From: Amphirosellinia nigrospora
Taxonomy: Eukaryota > Ascomycota > Sordariomycetes > Xylariales > Xylariaceae
Assembly (NCBI GenBank): GCA_004123355.1
Contig: SCHM01000002.1
Span: 5,119,569-5,183,568 of the forward strand
Length of the DNA stretch: 64,000 nt
Direction: 5' to 3'
Shown: piece by piece, positions 1 to 10,401 of the stretch
Layout: the number at the start of each line of letters is the position of its first letter
How positions within the stretch are numbered: position 1 is the stretch's first letter
The notes under the pieces: model-generated
What the model was told of the DNA's origin: nothing
What the model saw: the letters and a program-made list of their open reading frames with translations, nothing else
Databases searched by the model: none
Made by a program: the position numbers and the translations under genes

Positions 1-1400
1 CTGTTCACTGGCAGAGAAGGCTAATTTATAAGTATTGCCGGGTGGCAGCATGGACAAGAATTCCTTGGTAGCGGTATCCCAAACCCCGATTTGCTGTCTG
101 CGATAAGAATTCACCACTGCGGCCAGTCGACTGCCATATGGAGAGAACGCGAGGTCTTCAAGTGCATAATTATTATAGGGCGTCAATATACACAAAATTC
201 TCCCAATGGCAACATCCCAGAGCCGTATTTCCCCGTTCTGTGCTCCGGAGGCAAGCCTATTACCACTGGTGAGAATTGCAATAGTTTGACCTTATAGTCA
301 TGGCCTTTTGCATAGATTTTGCACCCGATGTGTAGTCCCAAAGCTTAATTTTGTTATTACTGTCGATCAGCCAACGGCTACATGACGGGCATCTAGTGAT
401 AATGCTAGGCATGAGAATGAGGATGAGGATTGCGGAGTGGCTGCTATATTAGGATAGCTAAGCGCTTTTCGTACCACCCCTGTCTTGGAGTCCCAGACGC
501 AGACGGAGCCGTTGGTTGAGACGAAGACTAGATGTTCGCAATTTGGCGAGAAGGCTATAATATGACATTTAGAGTCAGCCGTCATGCTACACAGTTCAGC
601 CCCCGTAGTCGGGTCCCAGACCTGGATTGTTCCATTGTCTGATAGGGAAGCTAGTTGGTTACCATTAGATGAGAAGACAACTTTGATAACTATTCCCGGA
701 TTCGCTTTTTTTCCTGCTGGTGATGCTTTTATGGTGGGATCCCAGAGCCGAATTGTTCCATCTCCAGATGCGGAAGCTTATTGTGTGCCATCTGGTAAGA
801 CGGCTACCGCCCAAATGCTGCTATTATGTCCCTCTAATGTATCAACCACCAGTCCTACACAGGATCGTATAGTAGGGGCGTGGTACCAGAGGAAGTACAC
901 ACTAGCTGGCTGCTATCTGGGGAAAACTTTAGGGGTTTCAGGGTCCTATGTAGATACTTTTTAGGGTGTTCATATCGTAGCGTATGCAGTGAAATCCCAA
1001 TAGTAGAGTCCCAAAGTTGGAGTGTTGCAATTTCGTCTTCAGATCTCAGCGACTGGGAGGCTAACATGCTGCCGTCCGGAGAAAACATCAATGCGATAAC
1101 AGTGCCATCTGTCATGATACAGAATTGCACACTATACCACAACACTACAAAAGGTAGAACGTTGTCAAGTCGAGCACTTGACTGTCTGCAGTTGACTATA
1201 CGTGTACTGGACTTGTGACACCATCACTAAGAAGTAGCTAACGTGTGCAGTAATTTCCCTCCAACAAGCTCCCGTAGTTCGATAGCCCCATTTTTCGACC
1301 CAGAGGCTAGCTGTTCGCCGCTGGGCGAGAATGCTACAGCGGTAATATAGTCCGCATGGCCATCCATCGAATGCAGCCATACGTCGGTACCGAGATAGCG
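1..1400 (-). pseudogene. Decayed WD40 array of an NLR/HET-E-like protein (partial)
   Basis: On the minus strand several WD40 blades can be read, in changing frames. Around 1380-1220 is a blade of the type GHADYITAVAFSP...LASGS, ending in a stop. Around 1110-855 two blades contain IALMFSPDGSMLAS and LKFSPDSSQLV. Around 840-370 are blades with LWDPT, VWDPTTG and IIAFSP...VWDSKTG. At 157-1 a blade with LAFSPYGSRLA and VWDTATKEF runs off the left edge. In-frame stops (for example near 780 and 1215) and frame changes separate the blades, so no intact protein is encoded. In fungi, arrays of this kind usually form the ligand-sensing C-terminus of NACHT/NB-ARC proteins involved in heterokaryon incompatibility. 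No NACHT or effector domain lies in the window, so NLR membership is inferred. A different WD40 protein broken by indels is also possible. Confidence 0.7.
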
Positions 1401-1776
1401 GTGCAAGCCTTATTGAATAAGGTGTGTGTAATAGCTAAGACGAAGATAACTAAGATATGCGAATATCAATAAATGAAGTTAAAGTTATCAAATATCTTAT
1501 ATTTATTGACATGTCTTGGGCTAAATTTCCCACTCCATGTCATCGCACAAGTTGTTTAAACATTGCCACTAACTCATGCAGCATAGTAGGTATAACACAC
1601 TAGGTAATTCAAGCGGCGATTTGTATATATCCGTAGAACGTCCACAGAGGTAGTTTCAGAGACAATCACGCGCGACGCCAAGTATAGATGACCTACCCCT
1701 ACGTCGCAGGGTTCTTGACAAGCACAACGCAAAATGTGCGTCGTGAGGTGAACTGTGGATATAGCTACGCGCACGC
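1401..1776. other. Intergenic, no gene seen
   Basis: Between the WD40 remnant and the 3' end of the polyol dehydrogenase. The part from about 1420 to 1560 is AT-rich. Short open frames here show no family resemblance. Confidence 0.5.
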
Positions 1777-3027
1777 CTACTCGCTACTCATGTCGACCAC
1801 GACCTTCAAGACCAGGTTGCCCTGCTCATCCTTGACCTTACCCGCCATATCAAAAGCGGCGGGGATGTTATTCAACCCTCTAAATCTCTGTGTCACGAGC
1901 TTCCTGACATCTGGCAAGCGTTTATCGTTGCTCCCCAGTAGCTCGATGGCCGCGGAGTAGGTATTGGCGTATCGAAAGACACCCACGAGGTCTACCTCTT
2001 TTAGCGATGCAGCAGAGATAGGGATAGTCTGGATTGGTGTCCCCATGCCGATGATCATGACTTTGCCTCCGGGTTTCGTGGACTACGACTCGTTAATATT
2101 GCTACCATGATTCTTGAACGGAAGAAACGAAGGAGATGAAGGCTTACATATATAGCAGTATGCATGCAAGATTCAACACCCGTACACTCAAATGTGACAT
2201 CCAGCTCACCTACCACCTGACCCCCAACCTCCAACCCCTTAATCTTCTCCGCTACATCCTGTGCATAAGCTAGTTTGTCTTCAATAGTCTGCGGCCTCGC
2301 CATCGGGACCGCAAACTTCGCATCCGCAAAACCATTGCTAACAGCAAATTCAGTGCGATCGGGCAGAATATCAGCAATAACCACAGTCTTCGCGCCCGCG
2401 ACCTTGGCAACGGCACCACAAAGTAATCCAACAGCGCCAGCTCCAAGGACCAATACTGTGCTCCCCTCCTTCAGACTCGCGCGCGAGCGCGCATGCATCG
2501 CGACAGAAAGCGGCTCGATTAACGCGCCGTGCTCGAGAGATAGGGCCTCGGGTAGCTTATGAGCCCATCGCGCGGGGTGGTTGATGCGGGTCTGCAGCGT
2601 GCCCTGGGCATGGGGCACACTCTTTGCCGAGCTCCGAAAGCTCATCGATTTGCAGATATTATACCGTCCCTGGGAACAGAACTCGCAGTTGTCGCAAGGC
2701 AGGCCGACTTCCAGGGCTACACGGTCGCCGGGGTGTAGGTTCGTCACGGAGGAGCCGACCGCTGTCACCACACCGGCTGACTCATGGCCGAGTGTTAATG
2801 GCTCTTGAACGATGATGTTGCCGTTGCGGAAGTGGTTGTAGTAGTGTAGATCCGAGCCGCATAGTCCTGTGGCTGAGATGGCGATTTGAACCTCGGATTC
2901 GGAAGGAGGTGGGAGAGCGCGTTGTTCCTTTCTTTGTGTGAGTTGTGAATTGGATATGAAAGAGGAGTATGAGAGTTTATCAACGTACGACGCGCAGGTC
3001 CTTCGCGCCATGTAGCACCGGAGGCAT
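1777..3027 (-). CDS. Zinc-dependent sorbitol/xylitol dehydrogenase-like protein (MDR family)
   Basis: Three exons, 3027-2989, 2927-2148 and 2082-1777, joined across introns of 61 and 65 nt with GTACGT and GTAAGC donors, all phase 0. They give 374 residues, the usual size of the family. The ATG at 3027 is chosen because it puts the conserved N-terminus (VLHGAKDLRVEQRALPPP) in frame and a TGA codon lies directly upstream. The ATG at 3049 is in another frame. Catalytic zinc ligands are C36, H61 and E62 (GLCGSD, GHESAG). The four structural-zinc cysteines are C91, C94, C97 and C105. A GAGAVGLL dinucleotide-binding motif follows. The family oxidises polyols such as sorbitol, xylitol or L-arabinitol to keto-sugars with NAD(P), in the cytosol; which substrate applies here cannot be told. 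It is divergent from the SDR at 4129, with a shared 1.1-kb upstream region. Confidence 0.88.
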
Positions 3028-4128
3028 TCACTTGCGTTGCGTTATTCATGGTGACTGTTGTGCTTGGGTATCTAAGTACATATAATTGGATGCGGAGGAG
3101 CCTCTAGGGCAGGGGCTGTGACCCTGATATTCGTAGAAGAAGCTTGTAAATTTACTAGATATATATTAATAAATAGAAAATAAGGGCAATGCCATTAACA
3201 ACTCGACTGGGGAAGAGGCCGAAAATTCATAAAACAAGCTACGTATAAGGCGAGATCGTGAAGTTTCGTCATGTGTCATTTCTATACCGCGTCCGATATC
3301 GAAACCACCTTCCCTCGGGAACTCGGATTCAAGTACCAAAACCAATAGAAAACGAGATGTTTATGTTTTCTTTTTTCTTTTTTCTTTAATACCTACTCTA
3401 TAACCTAATAAGTTAGCTACATCGTGAAAAAGTCGTAATGGAGGGGCTCGCGGGGTAATGAAACCGCGAATAGTTGAGCGGGGGCCGACTAGACTCGCTG
3501 GGAATTGCCCTTCTTGGCTGCCGGGGTTAGCGCCAATAGCTCGGGACAGAGGGGTCGTTACCCCAACATTTTGTTGAATATAGAACTCCATTCTTCTCCG
3601 AATTTCTAGTTTGGTGAGGGGATCTCGGTTGGGAATCGGAGGCGCAGCTGAAAGACAAACGCATAGTGAGAGGATGTGGAACACGTTGGCGGTATGAGAT
3701 AGGTCTGTCTGTTTTCAACAAAGAAGTGTGTATAAGAAGAGTTAAAGGCTTCATAGTCAGGTAACCTCCTAACATGCATATAGTCCCTTCGCCGATTTTG
3801 ACCCATGACCCCAACTTGCAACTTCAGCTCTGAGTGGGAAGTGGACCGGCAGAATGGACCCGGATCCACGTAGCCGACCCGAAGCCGGGACAAGGAGCTA
3901 CATGGAACGGTGACGCGCGTGTAGCTATATAGGTGTAGATAAAAGGTTGGGGTAAATTCCACCGGTAGCGCACATCAAGTGACGAGAACCTCAAAATCAC
4001 ATGTGAACTTTGAAGCTTAACCTTTGATGATTTTATAGTCGAATCGCAAGACTGCAAGAGCTGGAAAATCGACCTTGCGGGAACGGAAGCCTCATAAGGC
4101 AAACTCCAATCTCCAGGGCGAAAACACA
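3028..4128. promoter_or_regulatory. Divergent intergenic region between two dehydrogenases
   Basis: About 1.1 kb separating the divergently transcribed polyol dehydrogenase and SDR, so it must hold both promoters. Several minus-strand open frames of about 100 codons overlap one another at 3361-4147. None shows a recognisable domain. They were judged chance frames. Confidence 0.45.
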
Positions 4129-5025
4129 ATGGACGCCCTCTTCTCACTAAAGGGCGAGACAGCGCTCGTAACGGGCGGAACGCGAGGTATCGGACAATCC
4201 GTCGCGATCGCGTTGGCCGAAGCAGGCGCCGACATCATCCTCGTCCAAGTATGCGACAAACTCCATTCATATACCAACAGCGCAGACTTCTCTTTCCCCT
4301 CTGATTTCAAGCCCTCGCACGAAATATCCTACTAACAACAAAAGCGCACCCCAAGCACAACAGAAACCCAAAAAGCAATCGAAGCGCTCGGGCGCAAAGT
4401 CCACCTCTACACCGCAGACCTCTCCTCCCCGAGCGACGTCTCCGCCTTGCTCCCCAAGATCCTCTCCGACGGGCACCAAGTGCGCATCCTCATCAACTGC
4501 GCGGGGATCCAGATCCGACACGCGTGCGAAGACTTCCCGGACGCCGACTTCGCGGCCGTGATGCAAGTGAACCTAAACTCGGTCTTCACTTTATGCCGGG
4601 AGGTGGGGAAACACATGCTCTCCCTCCCATCCTCCCCGGTTACCGGTCGGCGGGGGAGCATCATCAACTTCGCCTCGCTGCTCACCTTCCAGGGCGGTCT
4701 CAACGTGCCCGCGTACGCCGCGAGCAAGGGCGCCGTGGGTCAGCTGACCAAGTCGCTGGCGAACGGGTGGTCCGAGAAGGGGATCACGGTCAATGCCATC
4801 GCGCCGGGGTATATCGCGACGGAGATGAACACGGCGCTGCTCGGCGACGCCGAGAGGGCGGCCAGCATCAGCGCTCGTATACCGGCGGGCCGGTGGGGGA
4901 CTCCGGAGGATTTCAAGGGGAGCGTGGTCTTCCTCGCCAGCCGGGCTAGTGCGTACGTCAGCGGGCATACGCTGGTTGTGGACGGGGGGTGGATGGGCGG
5001 TAGTGTGTGGTGTGGTGCTTACTGA
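4129..5025 (+). CDS. Short-chain dehydrogenase, KduD / 2-deoxy-D-gluconate 3-dehydrogenase-like
   Basis: Two exons, 4129-4248 and 4345-5025, with a 96-nt intron (GTATGC donor, ACTAAC branch point at 4331-4336, AAG acceptor), giving 266 residues. Classical SDR features are clear: TGGTRGIG at residues 15-22 for the cofactor, NCAG at 91-94, and the catalytic Ser151, Tyr164 and Lys168 (YAASK). It ends in the usual VVDGGW motif. The sequence resembles enzymes acting on keto-deoxy-gluconate or gluconate (KduD, gluconate 5-dehydrogenase). The exact substrate is inferred only from that resemblance. The start is the first ATG before the conserved [17 protein letters not shown] region. The divergent polyol dehydrogenase next door suggests a role in sugar-acid or polyol catabolism. 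The gene is intact. Confidence 0.88.
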
Positions 5026-5365
5026 TCCCTATTGATATCCTGGTCGGCATTTGTGAAACCACGCATACATTACGATACACGGCGAATATTTGCCAAGGAA
5101 GCTTGAAAAATTCAATTTGTGTTTAGAGATGCATCTCTACAACCTCGTATATGAAAGTAAGCGAGCCAAGGTACCTGAATAGATACCCATAGCACTGTTG
5201 GGAGACCAGCCCAACTCGTCTCGTTGCCTTCCTTGCCCATCTACCATAGCACCATCTATTCTACACCGATCTATAACTCCCTAGCTAGCCATATAAGAGG
5301 CGAGCAAACGAGCGACAAAACCCCCCGGCTTCACATAACGTTGTTTTACACGGCTTTCTTCAAGT
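5026..5365. other. Intergenic between convergent genes
   Basis: 340 bases between the 3' ends of the SDR and the hydrolase. No gene or structured element was seen; presumably 3' UTRs and terminators. Confidence 0.5.
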
Positions 5366-6737
5366 TTAAGCAGTCACTGTCTTAGATGACAACTCGGGTT
5401 GGCTGTCGATCATAACTCCCTCCATCCATGTGTAGACGGCCTCGTTGGCCATGGGATAACCCATGTGCAGGGCGCCGGGGAAGAATCTGGCCTCTTTGGG
5501 CGACCCGTACTCGAACAAGAGCATCGAGTCCTCGATAGGCATGAGGCCATCATGAGTGCCCTATATCAGTAGCGTCAGCCACGCGCCGAAAGCAAACGTG
5601 CCCAAATCTTTGGGGCATCAGCATGAAGGCGAAGGGGATTATTCGACTCACGTTAACCAACAACAGTCTTGTAGAACGCCGTTCCAAAATCCCATTCTCA
5701 AGGAGCGAGAACTTGCCCTTGGCAACGCGGATGTACTCCTCCACATTCTCGAACCCATGCTTCTGCGCCAGCGCCGGGAGGAGTTTAAAGGGGTACTCGT
5801 GTCCATCCGCCTTGCGAAGCCACTCGGGGTCAAAGAAATAGTGCGTGCCCGCGCCCTGCGCTACAACGCCGATGAAGTACTCCGAATGGGTATGCGCCGC
5901 GCGCACGGCGTAGTACCCCCGGAGCTCAGCCCCAGATCATGAGGCGGGCCATGTCGAAGCGGCCGTCGCGGCGCATCCATTCCAGCACGGAATCCAAGAG
6001 CCGGTCCGGCGAGGCAGGGTCCGCCGGGTCCGCGGGACAGTCCGCGGTGCCCGGGATCTCGAGCACTATGACGCCCCAGCCGCGCCGGAGGAACTCATTG
6101 CACCGCGTCGTGTTGTCCGGCCGATACCCGTCGAGGCCGGTGAATAGTATGACCGTGGGCTCCTTCGGCTCCTCCTGTCCCTTTTCCAATATGCGCACAT
6201 ACGCGGGGATGACGCGGCCATCACGTCCCGTGGCGCGGACATGCGGGATCTCGACTTCCTCCACCGGCGGTCCCCACTGCGTCGCGGCCTTGAGGTAGAC
6301 TTTTTTCTGCATCTCCCACGCGCGCCACTTGGTGGGGCAGGTGGGCCTGGGGAACCCGGAGACGTAGGGGAACCGCGCGATGCGAGGACGCAGGCGGCGC
6401 GGAGGTACAGTTTCGAGGCCTTCATATGGTCTTCAGCCGCGTCGCCTTCTAGCTCGAGGGCTTCTGCTGTCTTGAAGAAGGCCATCGTGTAGTCGGGGGA
6501 GTATCCGTCGTTCACGCCGCGCGCGATCAGGTCCGCGAAGATGGGTTCGAAGTCGGCGTACAAACCGTCGTGGAAGGGGTACACGCTCTTCTCGCAGGGC
6601 ATTTTCCACTTCGTCTCCCAGAGCGCCTTGATTCCGTCATGGTGTGGCATGCGTCGCTCAAAGGCTTCGGTGCCCATATGCCAGGTCTCAGGGACCGGGC
6701 GCGAGGGAGCGGTGATGTCGGTTTTGTGGGATGACAT
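5366..6737 (-). CDS. Ayg1-type alpha/beta hydrolase with three single-base frame breaks
   Basis: Reads from ATG 6737 (MSSHKTDITAP) to TAA at 5366-5368, with one clear intron 5651-5561 (GTGAGT...ATAG) between LLLVN and GTHDGLMP. The protein matches the fungal family of Ayg1, which shortens a heptaketide naphthopyrone in DHN-melanin synthesis, along its whole length: the KALWETKWK...CEKSVYPFHDG N-terminus, TGLDGYRPDN, EIPGTADCPADPADP, the nucleophile elbow WGLSSGGYY, QGAGTH.FFDPEWL, the Asp in GTHDG and the His in LHMGYP. Three one-base losses interrupt it: near 6384 (after RAACV), near 5930 (just after IWG) and in the C5 run 5916-5920. Together they restore the original frame. Two flank the catalytic serine. 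Everything else is conserved, so assembly indels are more likely than decay. No PKS gene is nearby, so melanin function is not implied. Confidence 0.8.
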
Positions 6738-8233
6738 GTTGCCGTCTATTTTTGATTATCGTGACCGTTGATACCTGATATATGACCTGTAAATTTTGTC
6801 CAAATATCAATTTGTTCTGTCAATCTTCGACTGACTGTTTTTCTGGAAGAGCGAGACCTACTGGTTTGAGAACTCTCCGAAAATGTAATGACTAGATGTA
6901 TCAATCCGTCTCTCAGCTTCTATAGTAAATAAGCCAGTCAGTTCAGCTGTGTTTCATAGCATCACTAAAGCCACATTAGACCATCTCAAGGTCTGTCTGC
7001 CACCTGCTGCTCATTTCCCCAGCCCCACGTAGAGAACCGAAGAAATCACAGTAGATTACCAGTCAGGTACAAATGGTTACATACAGTCGTTCAAGGTGTA
7101 ATATGACGAGGTAACGTCGTGCTTGGTGATCGTGGTTGAGTGGTATCTGATAGACTTGTATGACTATCTGGTAGGACTAAACCGATGCTCGCCCGAGAGC
7201 ACAACACGTGTATTTATCTACCTCATTCTGACCAGGCATGCCCCTGTTGGCAGGGAAGGCATGAGGCACAGTGTGTATGTGTTGTCAACCCTCACGGTAA
7301 TTACCGAGGGTAATTTCTCGTTCTCTTCTACAAAGTTCTTGCTAGCCGCAAAGGCTGCAAACACCATGTAAAGAGGCCAACTTTCTCTGGACTGTTACGT
7401 AGCTGACGGGGCCGTAAGCCATGATTGGGGATATCCGGAAGCAACTCCGAAAGTCGGAAGGTATCATGCGCCGATGGCGTATTTAGGTGAGATGGAGCTG
7501 AGGGATGTCGGTGTCCGGTGATCCTTGATGTATGTAGGCGCTGCAGCTGCAATCTTAGACGAATATATAACCGAAAGGGGCAATCATAGGTACGACCAGA
7601 TATATTGATGTAGGTGTGCTGTTACACGCCGTCACACTCCCTCCCGTCCGAAGGGACTGGTAGTATAGTATGGGAGAGAACCCTGACCTCGCCATCCTGA
7701 TTGCCGAGCAACGATGGCATCACGGCATCATTCCGCATGACGCTGATGCTTGCTCGCCACGAAGTCGGCAGAAGTCTGGCCCGACAATTCGGGCCCGGCC
7801 AGGACCAGAGGCCGGTTTCTTGGCGCACAAAAGCACTGTTCTCCGGAATATAAATCTCAGTCTGCATCTGAATCGCGGCGTCGCGTTTAGACTTGGTACT
7901 GTCAGCGCGATGCACTTTAGATTGACGAACCTTGCTTTTGGGCCGCTTTTGCGTGCCTTGTATATTAAACTACTAGGTAGGTAAGTAGGTAAGTATATTT
8001 GTAAATGTCGCCGACCCAACACTTCCATTCATGAAACCCTGGCCGAGTGCGGTATATCACACTTGAACTCCTGGACCTGGTACGCAAACCGGGACGCTCT
8101 CTATAATGCCCTTGTCTGTTCTAGACTTCTAACCCTGAACCCTTCTTCTACCCTGCTGTCTGACTCGGCGCCGATGTGTGCCGTCCTCTGTTTTCTTCTA
8201 TGATATGTGTATCCAAGGGCCTCTGTCGAGCCC
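6738..8233. other. Intergenic, no gene seen
   Basis: 1.5 kb between the hydrolase start and the 3' end of the acetyltransferase. Both strands carry only short open frames without family resemblance. A short GGTA-rich run (ggtaggtaagtaggtaag) lies around 7975-7993. Confidence 0.5.
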
Positions 8234-8823
8234 TCACTGCTTGCTCTCGTAGTAGTGAGCCATCTCGAGACCGGCGCGTCTGAAGCCGCACTTCACGTAG
8301 AAGCCCTCGTTTGCTTCGCTGCAATCCAGAATCGTCTTATAACAGCCGACCTTTTCGGCGATAAAGTCGAGGGCCTGGATCAGGCGAAGGCCGAGCTTCT
8401 TGCCCTGTTGGTCTTTCGCGACGGCGATGTCCTCGATGTGACCAACGAGGCCAAGACTGTGAATGCTGTTGATCGATTTAATTAGCCGCCATATCTTATT
8501 GAGCATGAGAAAAGGACTCTGCTCCGCAATGCTTACAATTTCCTCTCGACAAGCAGGTTACCGGTACCGACGACCTTGCCAGTGTTTGTGTCCTCGATGA
8601 CGAGTACGTAGTAGGTATCCTGCGATAACATCCACTTGAATCGTTCGTCAAATGCGTCCCTCGTTATCTCGCCGACAGTCGTGAGAACCCGCAGGCAATC
8701 GAGGAAGCCGGCGTCGTAATCGGAGACACGCAGGGAGCGGGCAACGTAGCCCTCGGGCAGCACCGCGGCAACGGCTGGTGCTATAAGGTCGGACGAGAAG
8801 AGTCCTTGTTCGGGTTGAGACAT
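8234..8823 (-). CDS. GNA1: Glucosamine-6-phosphate N-acetyltransferase (GNA1-like, GNAT family)
   Basis: Two exons, 8823-8537 and 8465-8234, with a 71-nt phase-2 intron (GTAAGC...CAACAG), give 172 residues. It transfers acetyl from acetyl-CoA to glucosamine-6-phosphate in the UDP-GlcNAc pathway, which feeds chitin, N-glycan and GPI synthesis. Visible GNA1 signatures are the N-terminal ARSLRVSDYDAGFL, VVGTGNLLVERKFIHS spanning the intron, GHIEDIAVAKDQQGKKLG (the GNAT acetyl-CoA loop), LDCSEANEGFYVKCGF and the ending MAHYYESKQ. The ATG at 8823 has A at -3. A second in-frame ATG at 8835 would add MQIT but has C at -3, so 8823 is preferred. The gene is normally single-copy and essential. No frame break is seen. 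Confidence 0.93.
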
Positions 8824-10401
8824 GGTAATTTGCATTGGGAGAGAATGCGTAGGAGTCGGCAGAGCGGAGAGAGATCGAGACTAGGACTGAGGGTACGATT
8901 GAAGGATGCTAACGAGCGAGGTCCCAATTTGGCGGTGACAGCGATTTCCTAGGGAATTGAGATATTGGGCCACCTAGGTAATTGAACACAAAGAGGGACG
9001 GTAGTGTAAATGATGTCTGGTAATGGATGATATGATGGGGAAATGCAACAAAGATAGGATCGAGGTGAGACAGGATTGATTGACCGGTTTTCAAGTATAT
9101 CAATAAACAACACAGATCGACGACGACGACGACGCAATAGGGAATATCGTAATACGAGCTGGCCGTGTTGCGGGCTGATCTCAGTACAACTACTTGGCAG
9201 AGATCGATCCTATCACACGCCGTCATACCCCCTAATTTTTACGGGTGGCAGGGGAGCTTAGCCTCAATGTCTGGGCGCTAGCGATAGCCGGCAGAATCCA
9301 CTGTGGGTTTCTGGGAGGTCTAGTGCCAGTCTAGTGCGGACTGTTGCAGTGAAGCTGCAGGCGGAGCTGAGCCGACCGGGTAACGACTACGAGAGAGGCC
9401 TAAGAATAGCAACACACAGACATCTTTGTTCTCGACATCAATTTATATGAAAACCTTTGAAATTGGCAAATGGTATTCAAGAAATATGCATGCGTCGCTA
9501 TAATCACATTTTATAGGTTTAATATTTATCGGTATTGATGGTCCCTAAGAAAGGGAACAATAGCTGTCGCTCACCAAGAGTCGAGACTGCACGAACCTAC
9601 CCGGGAAGCCATTGGGCTGTTCTGTTCTGGGCCAATAGTCAGACAATTGGCGGCCAGCTGCGAGGTGCTCAACTTGTATTCTGCATGTGTTGAGAATGCC
9701 GGTGCCGGTCCAACCCCTCTAACCCCTCGCTACCTTCATGCTATCCTCGGTCTCAACCTGTTTCAGCTTTATTTAAGCTCGCAACAGCACGAGAACTTTA
9801 CACCGTCGCCATTAGATTGGATACACATATCCAATCGCAAAGGATTATTACATTAGACCCAATGTTCGACGTTGACCAGACCGTTGCCGATTCGGGATTT
9901 GGCCATACTACATGTAGGCACCGGCTTTCCAAGGGCAATATTGCCACCGACGACAATCACATGTGATTCTACCATGGAGAATGGTGGTGTTGGCGACTCG
10001 TGCCGCGCCCTGGGCAGACCCTGGGGTTCTGAATTGATTGATCATGGCGAACTAACTTTCAACTTACACTATATCACCGAAACTATCACCGGGTTCATCT
10101 TATTACACTCCCTCCGAATGTCTTGTTCCTGCGTTTGACCTTGTTGTGACCATGTCAACCTGCAGCCAATTCCGACCTGCCTATGACCATCATTCCGCTC
10201 TGAACCACGCCGCTGCTAATTATTATTGATATCGTTTTATCATTATCATTATCATTATCGTTATTTCATGAGCACTTCATTAGATTCTATTCCTAGCTTG
10301 CCCTTTCACTTTTGATCGGGCCTGGTTAGGTGCTCAATGAACCCCTAAGCCAAGCACCAAGACCGCGATATCGCCTAGTCATCTCCAAACCCGTAGAAGT
10401 C
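8824..10401. promoter_or_regulatory. Divergent upstream region of GNA1 and the lipase
   Basis: About 1.6 kb with no supported gene. It contains a CGA repeat at about 9119-9134 in the GNA1 leader side, and a (TTATCA)n microsatellite at about 10237-10260. Two short upstream open frames precede the lipase start: an ATG near 10268 running about 15 codons, and ATG 10337 followed by two codons and a stop. They would be uORFs if transcribed. Confidence 0.4.

Noticed and set aside
3361-4147. Four overlapping minus-strand open frames of about 95-118 codons
   Set aside because: They overlap in different frames, lack recognisable domains and lie in the divergent promoter region.
6241-6492. Plus-strand open frame with GC-rich composition
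   Set aside because: It is the antisense shadow of the Ayg1-like hydrolase, whose conserved protein reads on the minus strand.
7622-8028. Overlapping frames on both strands in the hydrolase-GNA1 gap
   Set aside because: No family resemblance and no consistent splice-linked continuation.
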